In this document: positions 11,806 through 25,635 of the stretch, piece by piece
Layout: each line of letters opens with the position of its first letter
Numbering within the stretch: the first letter of the stretch is position 1
Origin: Ancylostoma caninum
Lineage: Eukaryota > Nematoda > Chromadorea > Rhabditida > Ancylostomatidae
Assembly (NCBI GenBank): GCA_037903475.1
Contig: JBAJFG010000561.1
Location: 124,001 to 188,000 of the forward strand
Length of the DNA stretch: 64,000 bases
Direction of reading: 5' to 3'
Notes under the pieces: model-generated
Database searches by the model: none
What the model was told of the DNA's origin: nothing
What the model saw: only the letters and a program-made list of their open reading frames with translations
Position numbers and translations under genes: made by a program

Positions 11806-12276
11806 TTAAAGGCAGCAGGAGCTGAAATCCTCGACTCCGAGCTGAGCTGTGGGTGATGAAGTACAGACTCAGCACATCATAAATGTGAAGCGAACACAGA
11901 CAATTATGGCTTACCTGCAGAGAAAATGGAACATTCGTCGCGAACACGCCTGGCCGTGTTCGTGCGCGGACGAGTTTTCCCCGGCGCGAAAGCCATTGCG
12001 GCGCGTGGTTTTGGCCGAGTCCCGCCATGAAACCCTGTGAATTGAATGCATTTCGTTTTCCCTTTGCGCCAAACCACGCACCGCAATGGCTTTTGCGCCG
12101 GGGAAAACTCGTCCGCGCGCGAACACGGCCAGGCGTGTTCGCGACGAATGTTCCATTTTCTTTGCAGGTAAGCCATAATTGTCTGTGTTCGTTTCACATT
12201 TATGATGTGCTGAGTCTGTACTTCATCACCCACAGCCCAGCTCGGAATCGAGGATTTCAGCTCCTGTTGCCTTTAA
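11806..12276. mobile_element. TTAA-flanked fold-back element (piggyBac-type target site)
   Basis: TTAA at 11806-11809 and 12273-12276 flank AGGCAGCAGGAG... and ...CTCCTGTTGCCT. The arms are inverted repeats of about 205 bp (11810-12015 and 12068-12272) with only scattered mismatches, around a loop of about 52 bp. The element is thus nearly all stem. A four-base TTAA duplication is the piggyBac hallmark. The AGGCAG terminus links it to the AGGCAGTGYCT MITEs in the window. Open frames on both strands are mirror images created by the palindrome, not genes. The right arm contains TTTGCAGGTAAG, an acceptor and donor side by side. Confidence 0.85.
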
Positions 12277-14030
12277 GGTGAACCTTCCAGCGACGAAAAC
12301 TTAGGTGTGCTCAAAATTCTTCTCCGAGAAGGTTCATTTCATCCCGGGACAACCGGAGAGTGGCACTGGCAATCGTTGCGATAGTTGCGATCGTCGCGAC
12401 GAGGAGCTATTCAATGTAATAATCGATACAGATCTTCTCCACTGTCGTTATCACTTCCATCGCTGATGCACTTTTTTAAATTTCGATCTGGCAAATCCTT
12501 GGGATATCTTTGGCCAAAAATACGTCGTAAAGTCTCTGCGAAAAAAAAACCACTACGCATTTTCTGCTACAAGAAGTGTTCTAGCTAATTTCGTAACATT
12601 TGCCGACTTATTTCTCAGCTCCGTCGCGCTTTTAGCTGCGTTATGTTTTGATGACACTGAAGCCAAATTATTGTTGATTACAGGCTTGGAAAATTATGAA
12701 GTAGCAAAGAAAATATTTAGCGGAAAATTTCACGTGCTGATTCCCGGTGTTACCAAGTGGTTTTATAGGAGTGACAATGATTTCGGTGTAGTCGTAAATT
12801 TTCTGTTCCCTATTTTCTCAACTAAGACTCGAACTCAGATGAGAAGGACGATTCCATAGAAAAACATCGGTATGCCTGGGTCGTATATCCTTTCTGTTTT
12901 TGTGACAATCCAAATGAGAAGGGTCTTCATAGAGATTTTATAACTGAAACCTGAACACGGAATCGCATTCCCCAATAATTTATGTAGATGCCAATTAATC
13001 CAGAATGAAGTGTTCCTGTGAGGATTCGTTTTGATTCGAACAACACTCCATTTCCTCTATGCTCAATGGTCGAAAAAGCAATCAAGTTACTGAGCATGTG
13101 GGAAAGAATGTTCCGACAAACCTTGTACCCATGACCCACCCTCTAAAATCCCTTACTACTCTCCAAAAAGCATATGGCCTTGGATTTCTTATCGGTGTAA
13201 GTGCAAAGAGAATTTGGCATCTCCTGATGGATAAATATTTCCAAGTTCGGAGTGCTTGAAGAAGTACGAACTAGTTGGAGTAGAGAAGAGATAATTTGCA
13301 CATGTCCGTTCACATTTATACGACATTCATGCTCATTAATGTCTAACAGCGACAGCAAAAAAAAAGCCGCCAGAAAAAAGAAAAGGACAAACGACGAAGA
13401 ACGGGTGATTTGGTAATTTGAGAGAGGCAAACAACGGCCGTATTCATTAACGCTCCGGGTAGACTCTAAGCTCTTCGCTTATCCGGAATGGACGAGTTTT
13501 TCAGGCAAATTTTTATGGATAATTTGCACATGTCCATTCACATTTATACGACCCACTACTGGCGGTCACCCGTCAGTATGCCGTCTATTTCAAGAATGCT
13601 CGTTTCAAGCGTGAAGCCGACCATCCTAGGTATCATAGATAGACCAAAAAGCATAGATCTTCTCGGAAGCATCCAAGGGTTCCGGCACATATGGAGCAAA
13701 TGAGTTCGAAAGCAGCCCAGATGCAGAAATTCCGCAAATCGCCGTCGCTGATTACGCAGTCTGCTCGTCTCATCGCCATTAACAACGCAGGAACATGTGA
13801 AAATAGGCTAATGAAGCAGCAAGTGGAACTACGTTTCCACGACGCTCGATGGCGCAGGCGTCGCTTAGTTGTGTTTATGCGTTGAACTCGACGCGGATTG
13901 TTGTTGAATATTTCCTGAGGGAGCCCTAGGATTCAGAGTGAGGACTAGAAAACAAAGTGGTCGTCGTCGTCGCAAGTCAGCTGCGGGGCAGCGGGCAGGG
14001 GTGTGCTCGTCGTGTGCTGGAGCTGTCCCT
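12277..14030. other. Intergenic, no gene seen
   Basis: Short frames only. 13300-13340 and 13520-13560 share an AATTTGCACATGTCCRTTCACA block followed by TTTATACGAC, a small direct repeat. The region from 13700 becomes richer in G+C towards the candidate at 14038. Confidence 0.4.
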
Positions 14031-14037
14031 TGTCTCG

Positions 14038-14323
14038 ATGCTAATTACGGAGCGAAAAATCGAGCGACTGCTGCTGTTCTGCCCTCTGCTCCTCCATGAA
14101 CTTCCAGGACAAAGCGAATGCTACCGTCTTTCCCCCTCAAATTACTTCGAGGAAGCAGGCGGTGGCAGCACCGTCCTCAGCAAGGCGCTTTCATTCGATC
14201 CGGAACGAATGCTGAGACGTGGTCGCTCTTTGGATGCCCAAAACGAGTGAGAGAAGATTAGCGTCGTGCAATTAGATGAGGATGGGCATAACACATAGTC
14301 ATCTTTTTTTCAGATATTGCTAA
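14038..14323 (+). CDS. Candidate small secreted peptide (weak)
   Basis: An ATG at 14038 opens a 70-codon frame. It starts MLITERKIERLLLFCPLLLH, which has the basic-then-hydrophobic shape of a signal peptide, followed by ELPGQSEC and a hydrophilic tail with RMLRRGR, a possible processing site. The frame would stop at 14248-14250. However, GA|GTGAGA at 14245-14247 is a good donor and TTTTTTTCAG|A at 14313 a good acceptor. Splicing them keeps the frame and ends NEYC-stop at 14323. The local G+C is higher than its surroundings. No homologue is recognised, and no upstream exon or trans-splice site is established, so chance is quite possible. Confidence 0.25.
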
Positions 14324-15613
14324 AAAAGTGGGAACTGAGCCTGGATTTATGTCCAATATGGCCGAATTTGACCATTTTCAGGAAATGACCAGCAAATAGA
14401 TCTCAGGGAAACTTTATGCTCACTTATTTGCCACTGAAGCTAGATCTAGCATTTAGGTAAACAGAGCTTAATTTAGCTGTAAAAGGCAATCAGGGAATAA
14501 GATCTGCACTACAAATTGACCTGCTATTTTTAATGTCTAACCTATTTCATTATTCACTATCAGTATTTAGTTGCTTAGCTACTCATTAGTTTTGGTAAGC
14601 AATTTTAAGGCTGGATAAATTCCGAGGATCAAATCTGGGGGCTTCAGCCGAGCTGAAATCTGGCCTCTAGTCAAACTACTTCCTCAGCAACAACGCTAAG
14701 AGTGCACAGCTTCATCGAGGACATTGTGGGAGCGCATGCCGTCTAGCACTTAGATACAATGCCATCAAGGAAACGAGCTAATATGCAGTTCTTAAAGGCG
14801 TTTAAAGTTCTTTTCAATGCTACGGTATTGGCGGAGGCTTATCACGTTCCTGTTAGCAACGCAATGCTCTCTGAAGGTCTCCCTCCCGACTGTACTGTGG
14901 ACTGAACAATACAGATAAGTTCGGGGTTCAAGGAGTTGATTTGGAATTAGTTGGAAGTCCAGGAGGGAGGGGTCGAGAAAAGGGGCAGTACAGCCCTTGA
15001 AAAATGGAAAGGAGGGATTTCATTAAACTGAGTTATACAAGTTTTATTCCCCCCTGGGTATGCTTTTGACCAGTGACTTGGGCACAATGTGTTCCATCGT
15101 CAAGAATCAGTTGCCACGGTTGTACGATTGATATACTGAAGGTCACTTCACTGTCAACTCCTTGCTCACCAGGCACAAATTCGCCGAAACACAGTATCAA
15201 GAGTACGGATATGATGTCAGAAGAAGAAGGAGGATCAAAATATGAAGTAACCAAGAAGTTGGCACTGAGAAGTGGATTTCAATGAGAAAGTCGTGCATAT
15301 AGGCTGATGGTTATGCTGAGGATCAGACGACTTGCCGGAAGTGCACACCAAGCCCCATAGCCTGTTTGGTCACTTTATGCGCTTAGTGCGCGAGTGCCTA
15401 GAGGTTTTTCTGCTAGTCGCTAGCCTCACTCCATTTGGCTTCCTATCCTCGGCCATAATTCGCTAATTTCATTAAAAATATCGTTGTTTCTCCACTTTCT
15501 ATGTGACAATACCCGTTCTTCATCGGACGCGCAATCGCATTCTCAAACTCATTGTAACACGACAACACTTTTCCTCATCCAAACTGAGTCCAGTGCAGTA
15601 CTTAGAGATATTA
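14324..15613. other. Intergenic, no gene seen
   Basis: No exon, RNA or transposon end recognised. A purine-rich GGAGGGAGGGG stretch lies near 14962. Confidence 0.4.
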
Positions 15614-16997
15614 TATTAGGTTGTCCCACAATAAATGGCCGCAACCTAGTAATGAATCTTTGGAAGTTCATAAATCCGTTATTTCAGAAGCTAGATAGAC
15701 AAGCTTTGGACTATTATAAGGAGCAAGATCTGCTCTATTCGTGTCCTAAAAAGGCTACCTCAATCACCCTTTCTGCTGTTTCTGCGGATGAAATTGTACG
15801 ATGAGGGAAAACATGGTTTTTGTGCTCTCTCAAGTTTTAGACTATTTTTTCGCCGTAATAGGATAAAAGCCAGATCTGGTGTTAGCTTTGCATTTGGTCA
15901 GGTGGTCGTGCTGTAAGCGCGCAGAAGCTGTGACTAGAGAAACATTCCAGAACGATACGAGTTCTCAAATTTGACCAGGTGATGGTCACGAAACTTGTCA
16001 GAAACGAAAGCATAGTTCTGGAGGTGAGACGAGAATTCTGAACCAGTCCGTAAAAATGTTAGCAGCCATGTTGAGCGCAAATCTTCAAAAAATCATAAAA
16101 ATTTTTTTACTGTCTTTTACATTTTCATTATAATTACTAAATTATAAATCCACAAAATTATACTATTGTAGGTCAAATTAAACTTTTAATCACTGGTCGC
16201 CATGCCCTATTGGCGGCCAAAGATGGCAAAAAATGGGCAATTGAATTTTGAACAAAAGCATTGCTGGTCAGTGCTTAACTTGCGACACCATTTATTTTAA
16301 TCCCTCTAGTAAACACTGTTGCGAAATTTTTCGGAAAAGTGGGCCATTCTTAGTGATGAGTAGACAATGTTTATCAAAATGGACTTTTGTCTTGTTTGCA
16401 TCGCTGACGGTGATCTGGATGTTTTCAGCGAACCTTGACATCTCAGAAAAAAGGTGATTTTTCTGATAGATGAAATACTGCTCGAGGTGTTCGACAGTAG
16501 CTAGACCAGGCCACTAGCAGAATTCACTAAATGCCTCGCCTATTACCATTTTGGGCTTGGCTTCAAGATTCGGTTAAAAATGCCTCAGTTCTGGTGAGCC
16601 GAAGAAGTGCATGTCCACTGGCGGGGCGGGCAAATCCACACAGGTTCACATCCTACCAAGAAAAATTTCATTGAGTGACACGTTGGATCTCTCCTTATAG
16701 TATTGTATTGGCCTGACCCTTGCCTAGTAGGATATCCGTTCGAGTTTGCGGTGAATCCAGTTTTCGGTTAGAAAATTTATGCGAATCAATGTGCCCTGAA
16801 AATTGACCTTTCGCACTTCGTTGACTCCTGTGATTTGGGCTTTTTCCCTCACATAAGTTTCATTGTAATGCTTAAATGTGCGAGAAGTGCTGATCATAAT
16901 ACTTTTTATTTCAAGGGAAAATCTCAAGTGTGAGCTGAGTTACGCACCTTGGAATGCGCACCTCCAAAACGGCCATTATTTATGGGACAACCTAATA
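15614..16997. mobile_element. Mariner-type transposon with TTAGGTTGTCCCA ends
   Basis: TA at 15614-15615 is followed by TTAGGTTGTCCCACAATAAA and TGGCC. The right end is GGCCATTATTTATGGGACAA then CCTAA, followed by TA at 16996-16997. The ends are inverted repeats of about 25 bp with a TA duplication. The 1380-bp span is the size of a full mariner. TTAGGTTG is a common mariner terminus. I see no intact transposase; minus-strand coding such as ILTENW/RKLERI at 16724-16790 is suggestive but not diagnostic. The plus-strand open frame 15484-15804 crosses the left border and is therefore not one gene. Confidence 0.8.
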
Positions 16998-16999
16998 TG

Positions 17000-17235
17000 T
17001 CATATACAGACTACATTCTCTGACATTCTAGCACTAGTGAAGAAAACCTCAGGGTCTTCCTCAGAGCCCTGGACAATGTTCTTTTTCGTCCAATTTGCTC
17101 GTATTTTTTATTGCTGTTTTCCCATGCCCATAGGTACTTTTTCCCATAACTACATAGTTTCACCTGTTTTTTTTTTCTCATCGTATCGTATCCCCTAACA
17201 TTGTTCGCCATAATAAAGATAAGATAAGATTAGCT
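17000..17235 (+). repeat. Probable LINE 3' end
   Basis: Right after the mariner, a T-rich stretch leads to CCCATGCCCATAGGTAC, TTGTTCGCCATAATAAAG and finally ATAAGATAAGATTAG. A simple-sequence (GATAA) tail after a C/T-rich 3' UTR is typical of CR1/L2 elements. No coding domain is recognisable, so this is only a probable 3' fragment. Confidence 0.35.
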
Positions 17236-20200
17236 GGTAATCAGGGAAAAATTCTTGTACTGAGGAAGAAAACATTATAAGTAGCATCAAATCTCTTACA
17301 GTAGAATTCTTGTTTTTATTTTTTTACGAAACATGCTGAGATTTTTTTGAAAGCTAGAGAGTTTGGAGATAGCATTAAAAGTCCTGCAAAAATCCCTCAA
17401 CTACGAAGGAACATATGAAATGTGGGACATATGTATGCCAACAGCTGTGCACTCACTTCCCGTTAGTTTTGTTATTCAAAAGAGCGGCCTGCGGAACAAA
17501 GTTATGTTGGAAGACTGGGTGACAGGGTGCACTAGCGAAATAAAGTAAGTTGTCCACTTGTCGTTTCATTTAGCTCCATCATCCTAGAGTCCAATTCTCC
17601 AAAAAAAAAACAAATGGAAAAGACCATTTCTCTCAAAGAACAAATTGAACAATTTTATGACGGCGTATCTCGCTGCTTACCTATGATTCTCCTGCAGAGA
17701 AGCCAAAGTCCTTCTTCTGCCGTAGTACGCATGTACTCATAAGTTAGCAGATTCGTGACTTCTCCTCAGTTGAATTGAAACGCTGCACCCGAAACAACTA
17801 CTGCTGGGAAGTTGACATATAATTTAGGGCCAATTCAGCCAAATTCTACTGTAGAAGTGCAGCTCGTAGTCGATGACAGCAGTTGCGTAAGCTCTCATCG
17901 GAGCTGGGGAAAAGTAGTGGAGAGGAAATATGTATTATTATATAATAAACGGCAAAAGAAGAGTACTGTTAATTAAGGATTTCGTGATTGAGATGTCGTT
18001 AATTTGGTAGCTGAAGTTATGTAACATTCTCCAGAAAATAGCACAGCAAGGACCTGAAAAGTTCAAATTCCTGCTAGCGTCAAGTTTTAGAAATGAAGTT
18101 GGAAGCAGACTTTTCTACTGATTTCTACATGGTGCGGCTCTGTTCGAGGATCGCTTTCATGACAATTTTGGATATTTAATCTGACATTGTTCATATTCAT
18201 AAAAGAACAGTTTTCAACCAGTTCCACTGCCACGCAATTAGAAAACAACGCGAGCAAGCTGTACTTTAGCTTATTGTTAAGGTTTCAACCCACGGCTATT
18301 CATTCGGATCGATGTTACCTGCTAGGCGTACTTATCAGCCTACGTTGACTACAGAAGTGGTCTAACAATGGAGCTGTGGCATTGAAATGTGTATGCACTT
18401 CTGAATGAGGATCTTGAGAAACAGAAGCTACATCTTCATTGTCCTATTTTTTTCCTAAAGAACGTGAATTATATGTATGTTGTACATCTGCTTCGAATTG
18501 ATCATCTGGTAGACAAAAAAAATTAACAAAAAAAATGACAGGGAGGATTTCGAAAAAAATTTTTGCAATAGGTTTCTGCAATAAAAACGTGTCATCAAGT
18601 CTGAAAACTACGTAGGTTAAAATCAATGAATAATAGACAAAAAGAAATTAGGAAAATAATTTCTAGAGAACATTTCTAATTTTTTGGTGGACAATAATCT
18701 TGGGGTTTTATATCGGCGTAATATATAATAGCAAGAAATGTCCGTGTAAGTTGTGCACTTCGTGGAATTACGCCAAATTCGGCTGAGTATCGTATGAATC
18801 TTTTAAAATTTGTAATGAGAAATGCAAAGGTGTAATGAAAGCTGGAAGGAAGTGCGGTGCATTTACTGCAAAACCTTTTTTTATTAATCTTAAATCCAAT
18901 TTTTGCTTATTTTTGTAAATGTTGGTGGATTCCGTTGAAATTCGTGCTAAATCTTTCAAACTAGCTTTGTGTTTTAATCAAATGCCATCCTACTATTTGG
19001 AGGTTATGACGTTCATTCTTCTGCTTCTTTCCTGCCGCCTTTCTTGGGAAAGTAGGCTGAAATTCCAAAGAATCTCAGCCAAAATTATCGCGAAATCACC
19101 AGACATGATTTGTGAGCAGATAAAAGAGAAAAATGATCAAGGCTGAGGTTTTCAAACAAGAGAAGATGAACAACCTCTATTAGGTTGACATAGGGACATA
19201 GATGAAGCAGCAGAAGTGTTTACAATGATGCGTTCCGTTTCCGGGCGTTTGTTGGTGGCGGCGAATTTTCCAGCTGGCTTAATTAGTTTTTGAATGGGTG
19301 ATGGTGTTGGTTGAATCAGCCGAGCAGCAAAAACAAAACATGCTCGGCGGCCGGGCACCATCATAAGTCATGAAATGTATCCACGCACGGCATCGACATC
19401 TCCTAGAGCGCAGAACCACGTGAACGGCGTCTAGGATTTCACGGTCTGCAGACGGGAACCCCGTCGGAGATCAGTTTCTGCACGTGCAACGACCGGCTAA
19501 TGGAACAAAAACGTGCTGCTGCATTGGGTTACCCCGGGAGGCGCTCACGGAAATCCGAGAAGCGGCCGGCTCGAAATGGCATTGACTTTCGGCTTGCGAC
19601 GAGAAACACCTGGAGGCCAGCGGGAAGCGGCGAGCAAACGGAGAACGCAAAAACGTATCTCCGGATTTGGATTTGGGATTAAAGCAACGAATCTCTTGAA
19701 TCTTCTTCTCAGAGCGGATGTGAAGACTACGAGCACAGGGAAAAGCGGTTACTAGCAGGTTCGTAAAGGCAGCACCCACGGAAATTTTCGAGTTTGAGAT
19801 TTCGATCGTTTCGGATCCTCACCCGTTGTCGCAACAATTCTACGAAAGTTGCACAGTCGTAGATATCAGCATTCTCAAGCTATGAAGAGATAAAGTTTGT
19901 GCTGGCGATCAGTTTGGATGAGTTGAGAGATGAAATGAATGGGTGTTTTTGTTTACAATCAATCTCTTTGCATATGATACCAGATGTTTCCATTCCAATC
20001 TCCTTCTACTTCAAGCTCGAGTAACTCGGCTATCTTTTGCAAATCTTTTAAATCGGTAGCAATGAAAGCCGCCTTTTTCGTAGGATTTGACAAAATATTG
20101 CTCACTAGCTTCCCTTTTACTATAGCGCTAAGTCTAGGAATACAGCAAAATAGGAATGCAAAATTTCCGTGGGTGATGCCTTTGAAAGCAGTGGTGCAGA

Positions 20201-23200
20201 TGTAACTAGGAAACGATGGCTTAGGTGAAGTCAGGGCTGGAATAGGTAAAAGAAAAACAAAACCATGCTAGCCAACGACGGTTAGCGTAGTTGGCTATGG
20301 AAGAGAGTACATGAAGTAAGGATGTGCAGAATCACAAACTTTGCTCCTAGCCAGGTTTCAATCAGTCATGCAAGCATAAACCCTAGCCCTGGTTGTGGTC
20401 ACGCAGTCCCTGTTGAACAAGGAATATTAGAGATAGGATAGACAAGATTTCTATTCATCTGGTCATCAAATCCTCCAGTTTCCAGACTTGGGCGTGTTGA
20501 TAATCTCTCATACTGATCTTGTTTTTCATAGTTGGTCAGGTGGATCTTTCATCAGCGGCCACAAGTTCCGAGATGAACATTAGAGGCGTGAAACTAGTGC
20601 GGAGTTCAAGTCCGAGTTCTAACCACAAGATGCTGAACCTCCTTGCCCTTCCGACTAGTCTGTCTTCGTTCTGGGCCAAGGGAGCAAGCAGAATATAATG
20701 GCAATTCCACCTTTTGAACCAGCGTTTTTGAATGTTTGCTTCCGATGTGATACCCGTTGTGAACGACTCAGTGTCATTCCCCTATATGAAGGTCATCTGC
20801 TCAGCTACATTGACAATACATACCTTATCAAGACCTTATCAAGAATAACATGGGCATCTGCTGTTAGTGACATTCCCTGGCTTTTGTAGGCATTAAAGGT
20901 GCCCAACGTTAGTGATTTACAAAAAAGGCAGACTTCTTAGCCAAGAAATTATTATTCTGAAAGCTTCCGCCAATTTCTCAGGTGAATAGAATTCTAGCTC
21001 TTTTCAATACATATTGCCGTGGAAATCAGAGAAATATCTTCAATTTCATGGAAGGGAATTGATGAGAGGCAAGATACACAAACCTCTGGAGATATGCTTG
21101 ATTAGGGAAAGAGGTACTTTAGGCACCTGTTACTACATAGTATGGGAGATAAAATCAAAGCAAAACCGCTCTTTCTGATATACAAGAACCCGTGCAGCCT
21201 TCCCATCCTTCTACCGAGCAGGACAGATGCTAACGAGAAAGTTGAGGGGTTAACGACTACCCCAAACCTTCCGAACAACATCGCGAAAAACGAGGAAACC
21301 AGGATACAGAATAGAGGCGCGACTGGAGAAAGGAGAAGGTTCTATACTATTACTGCGAAAAACTATGCTTTACATGTACCAGATATGAAGAATCTGGAGA
21401 AGGTACTGTTGTTAAGGAGCAATATTAGGACTTATGATGGTCTCAAAGTGAATCAATTCATTTATTTATTTACTTGCTTTTTCATCTTCTTTTGTATTCA
21501 TTTATTCACTTGTTCGATTGTAGAGTGTAGAAAACTGGAGAAGAATTCGTATCACGGCAGAACTTGATCTGGTTTCAATCTAAATTAATTAAAAGGATGT
21601 AAAGAAGCGATGCGCCAGACGGGCTACACTGGCCCCATACACGTCCCAACTCTCTATTTTCGCCTATAAGCAATGGATGCTTATGCTGCCGCTGTTCTGG
21701 ATAACTTCCCTAAACCATGACAGAACCCCTCTGCAGACAAGAAAAGCGAAGCAGACAATGTTGGGAATTCCATCCGGCAATGTCAAAATCGTTTCTCACT
21801 AAAGCGCTGTTAGGAAAAAGCATCAATTTCCTCTGCCCCATGATTCGCACAAGACGAACCGCATTTCTTTCGATAGTGCTGGTTTTATTATGTAAATGAG
21901 CGTCTATATTGGATGGACGAAGATGGAGAAGGCAGCAGAGAAGGCAGTTTCTTAAGAGAGCGTCCGCCCTGCAATGTTTGCGCTGGGTTTTCGTACATCA
22001 TCATGGTTTTTGTATACTTAGTAAAAGTAGAGCAGAATGAAATTTCGGTTTTTACTTGCAGTACTGGCCGGAACAAGTAGATTCCTGGAAGAAATCAACG
22101 ACGGAGAACTCGAACAATGGAATAAAATCACCTCGCCGCAGCACTAATTAGGTTCAGCTGTCATTAGTCGTATGGCTGGCTGGCTTCGCGCTTGTTAGAG
22201 AACAACTAGAGCGCTGAGGATTTTCTGGGAATAGGCTTACATTGCCTTCGCAGTGAAATTAATTTGGATTTTGAGAGGGGGAAGACCAGAAAATCCAAAA
22301 TGGAATGAGGTAATTTTTACATAGTCTCAAAAACCTCTCAAAACCCTCAGAAATCTGAAACTTTTCGAAAATTCCGCAGTTTTTTTTTGCATTTACCCAA
22401 AGATCATACATATCTACACGAATACAAACCTACCAGTGCCTGACAAAGGAGTTGGAGGGGGTTGTTGGGGCATGGGAGGCAAATCCGCCACTCTCTGGAC
22501 CTGGACGGAATAATAAGTGTGTTGAAAACACTAAATTTAACATTAAATAAGTGAAAAGTGATTTAGAAATAGTAATAAACAGTAAACAATAGGATTATAT
22601 GTATAATGTTTTGTACGTAATGAGCCCGGCACAGACCTCCACAGGCCATCTTAGCTCGATTCAGCTGTGAAACAACGTCTACTGCACCATAAGCTCCTAA
22701 ATGTACAGTTACATGCTCCAAATATTAAATATCAAAGTTTTTCATAATTCAGAAATTGTTAAATAATGTAGTATACGCTTGACTTCTTTGACTTATTTCA
22801 AGGAGATAATTCGTATAGCTTTCGTAGATCGTAGAATTTGGCTGGAGCAGTGTGGGAATTAAAAACTAGGGAAGGAGGAAGTATAAACGATGTGCAGAGA
22901 GTTAAGGAATTTCACCTTGAAAATTATGTCAATCCGCTAAAGTAGGCTAGTTTAACTCATTCCTGCACAAAAGCTCGTCAAAATCGAATTTGTAAGCACC
23001 CTCCCACGCTGCCTGGCGGTCATAGTGCAATTACACCCAAATGCACATTTTATTTAATGTCTAAATTACGGTAAGACCATTCTAGCAGGCTTTGAAGGTG
23101 TTGTTTACAGGAATTAGATTAAATTAATGAGGATGTTATGTCATGGACTGACGCACCAGATTGATTCTACCAAATATCCATCGGTTGTTCACCCTTCGCC

Positions 23201-24748
23201 TCCCACACCCCTCCACCCCCCCCCCCTCCAAAAAAAAAGAGAAAAGAACCTCGGTAAAATCGTAACGTAGGAACAAAAGACTACTAGAGCGTGCAGGTGT
23301 ACGAGCCGTTCGTATTTCACGACCAGGTCGAATGGCGGAGCCAGGAGCTAATGCTTGCGGGCATTGTTCCACGCTACTCCCGATCGGAACAATTAGAGTC
23401 GAATTCCTGCGTAATGACGGTTTTTCATGCATGGCAGAGCTCGTATGAGGAGCTGTGGCCGGGCGTATCCAGAGGGTAAGTGGCGCAGACGAGCCTTAGG
23501 AGTGGTGCATTAGTGAGGACAGCCGTTAGCAGTAAACACGGAGTCGGTTGGGTGCAAAATGTCTGCTGGACGAGGTAGCAGCGGGAACGGGGCCGGTGCC
23601 CACCATAAATGGGGTGGGCATGAAACAGGAGGCGATTAACTGCTGCACTGGACTAGATTAATTCGCTGCGGCTGCGTCTGACACAAGAAGAAGAAGCGAA
23701 GAGCAACAGCGAGGCGTCTTCGGATGCACGGGCGGAAGTGTTGTCGAAGAAACTCGAATAGGCAAGTCTGAATCGTAAGGAAGTGCGGCTTGCTAGGCAG
23801 CACAACAAAGAAAGACTCGACGAGGATCCCGTATCCTCAGCAACGACCCTCCGACGTCTCGCAACGGGGTTCATAATTTTAGCTTCGCAGAGCGGTGGCC
23901 ATGTCTTTCCAACGCGGCCTCATTCGTATGCCAGATATTCTAGTTTATTTATTTCATCCACGCGTTAAAAGAATGCGCTAAACATCACAACTGACTAATA
24001 CAATTAGATGTGGACAAGCGAAAGAGAAAAAATGTAGAATGTGAACAATAAACCTCAGCACTTGCACCAAAACTTAACGAGGGGTGCTCGAGGTAGACAC
24101 ACTAAGCAGCGAAATTTATGATCCGCGCTCCAAGTTGGAGTAAGGAAATTCTTAAGTATTAACATAAATATGTGCGGTGTTCCACAGTTGCAGTTGGAAT
24201 CCTCCTCATCTAGTTTGGCAGTGTCCTACACTGTGTGAAAGCACTTTTTTTCATCACAAGGCGTTTATTAGAGGGTAGTGACCGTTATAGGCCTGAATTC
24301 ATGCAACTTAAGCCTAGAGTCAACACCCACTTTCATGTCTGAGGTACTGAGCGTTTCCTGTCCTGAAGGGTATTCACGACAACTCATTTAAATTTCACCG
24401 CTAAAAGCATCCGGACTTCCAAGAAATAAGAGATTTTGTTATTCCTAGTTGCAAACTCTATGTCGGGAACTTAGAGATTATAAAAGACTACTTTCTTCTG
24501 TTATTCAAATGGATTTGGAAAGTCCGCTCTAAAGCGTAAGGTCAGTAATCTATAAACACAAGAAATCATTCGCATTCGAGCTCTTGCACGCCTCCTTACC
24601 GGTATTGGCTCTATGAGAACTGCTAAAATCACAGAGGCATGATCCACGCGATTGCTCCTCAGTTGCCGGTAGTGGATCTTTTGGATTCCCATATGCAATC
24701 ATCATCCCTTAAATGACGTGCTGAGGAAGCTCGAACTCTTTTCAAAAT
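17236..24748. other. Long intergenic region, no convincing gene
   Basis: No exon chain found on either strand. Two G+C-rich blocks stand out: 19190-19790 and 23280-23900. In the second, after ATG TCTGCTGGACGAGGTAG at 23560, a frame near 23655-23870 reads LRLTQEEEAKSNSEASSD, then KKLE, a stop and ASLNRKEVRLARQHNKERLD. That is charged and helical but interrupted, perhaps an old transposon gag/ORF1-like remnant. The 141-codon plus frame 21142-21567 ends in a hydrophobic run but has no family resemblance. Confidence 0.4.
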
Positions 24749-25635
24749 TACAGGGTGGTCCAAAATTACGGAGATAAGAGCGCGATTCGCGGTCTTATCT
24801 CGAGTTTCGGCATAATGCATACAATCTTTTGCTGTTCATGTGATGAATTGTACAGCTAATTCCGAAATGATATCTGACACTATTAATTTCAGGGGCGGCT
24901 AGGCCATCGGTCAAACTTTACTCTATCACACAATTACATCTCTCGTGTAGCCTAGGCGCACGTGTTATACCAACGTGTAAGAGTTTGCAAAATGATCATT
25001 TACCAATACTTCGAAAAGTACATGATGTGGGAAACAGAAAAAAAAACATTTAAGTGATTCTGAAAAATCACCTGTCATGGTTATGAGAATCGAAATCTGG
25101 TAAAGAAACGCCAAAGTTCGGAACGGTTTGGGCGTGTTCAGCAAAACGAATCAGCAACATCAATTGCGCAATAAGGGAAACAGTTCCTAGAGCTTCAAGT
25201 GAGACTAATAGGTTTCAATCCTCTACCTAAACAATGAAAAAAGAAGCGGAAACAGCCTTAACAGATTGCCCAGTTTTTGCACAGGAAGTCATGTCCCCTT
25301 CCTCATAAATTCCATTTTCAGTATTCATTTGAGCAGATTTTTCGTTATGATATTCATTCAAGAACAAAAACCAATTTTACTCTCGCAAAATTGTTAATCC
25401 TCTGAGCAAAAGCTTTCAGAAGTGTGGGATTATCTAGGAAGACTGCATCTCCGCGCCTCAGCAGGTGACTAGTTCAAATTCTTCGTGTGTTTTCTCGCCG
25501 GTGGAAGGAGAATTCGTGAGATGTGGTGGTAGATTTAGTCCATTGTAGAGTGAAAAAAAACCCGTACCTCAACTCGTCTTCTAGCGTTATATATGAACCT
25601 TTTAGCGTGTCTTCGCAATTTCGGACCACCCTGTA
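24749..25635. mobile_element. Mariner-type non-autonomous element
   Basis: TA (24749-24750), then CAGGGTGGTCCAAAATTACG. The right end is GCAATTTCGGACCACCCTG, then TA (25634-25635). Inverted ends of about 28 bp with TA duplication place it with Tc1/mariner. At 883 bp and with no transposase frame it is a deletion derivative or MITE. Just inside the left end, GAGATAAGA and TCTTATCTC form a small hairpin. Confidence 0.8.

Noticed and set aside
11904..12233. Mirror-image open frames of 63-109 codons
   Set aside because: They come from the arms of the fold-back element and encode the same peptide on opposite strands.
15484..15804. 106-codon plus-strand frame
   Set aside because: It spans the left border of the mariner-type element at 15614, so it cannot be one ancestral gene.
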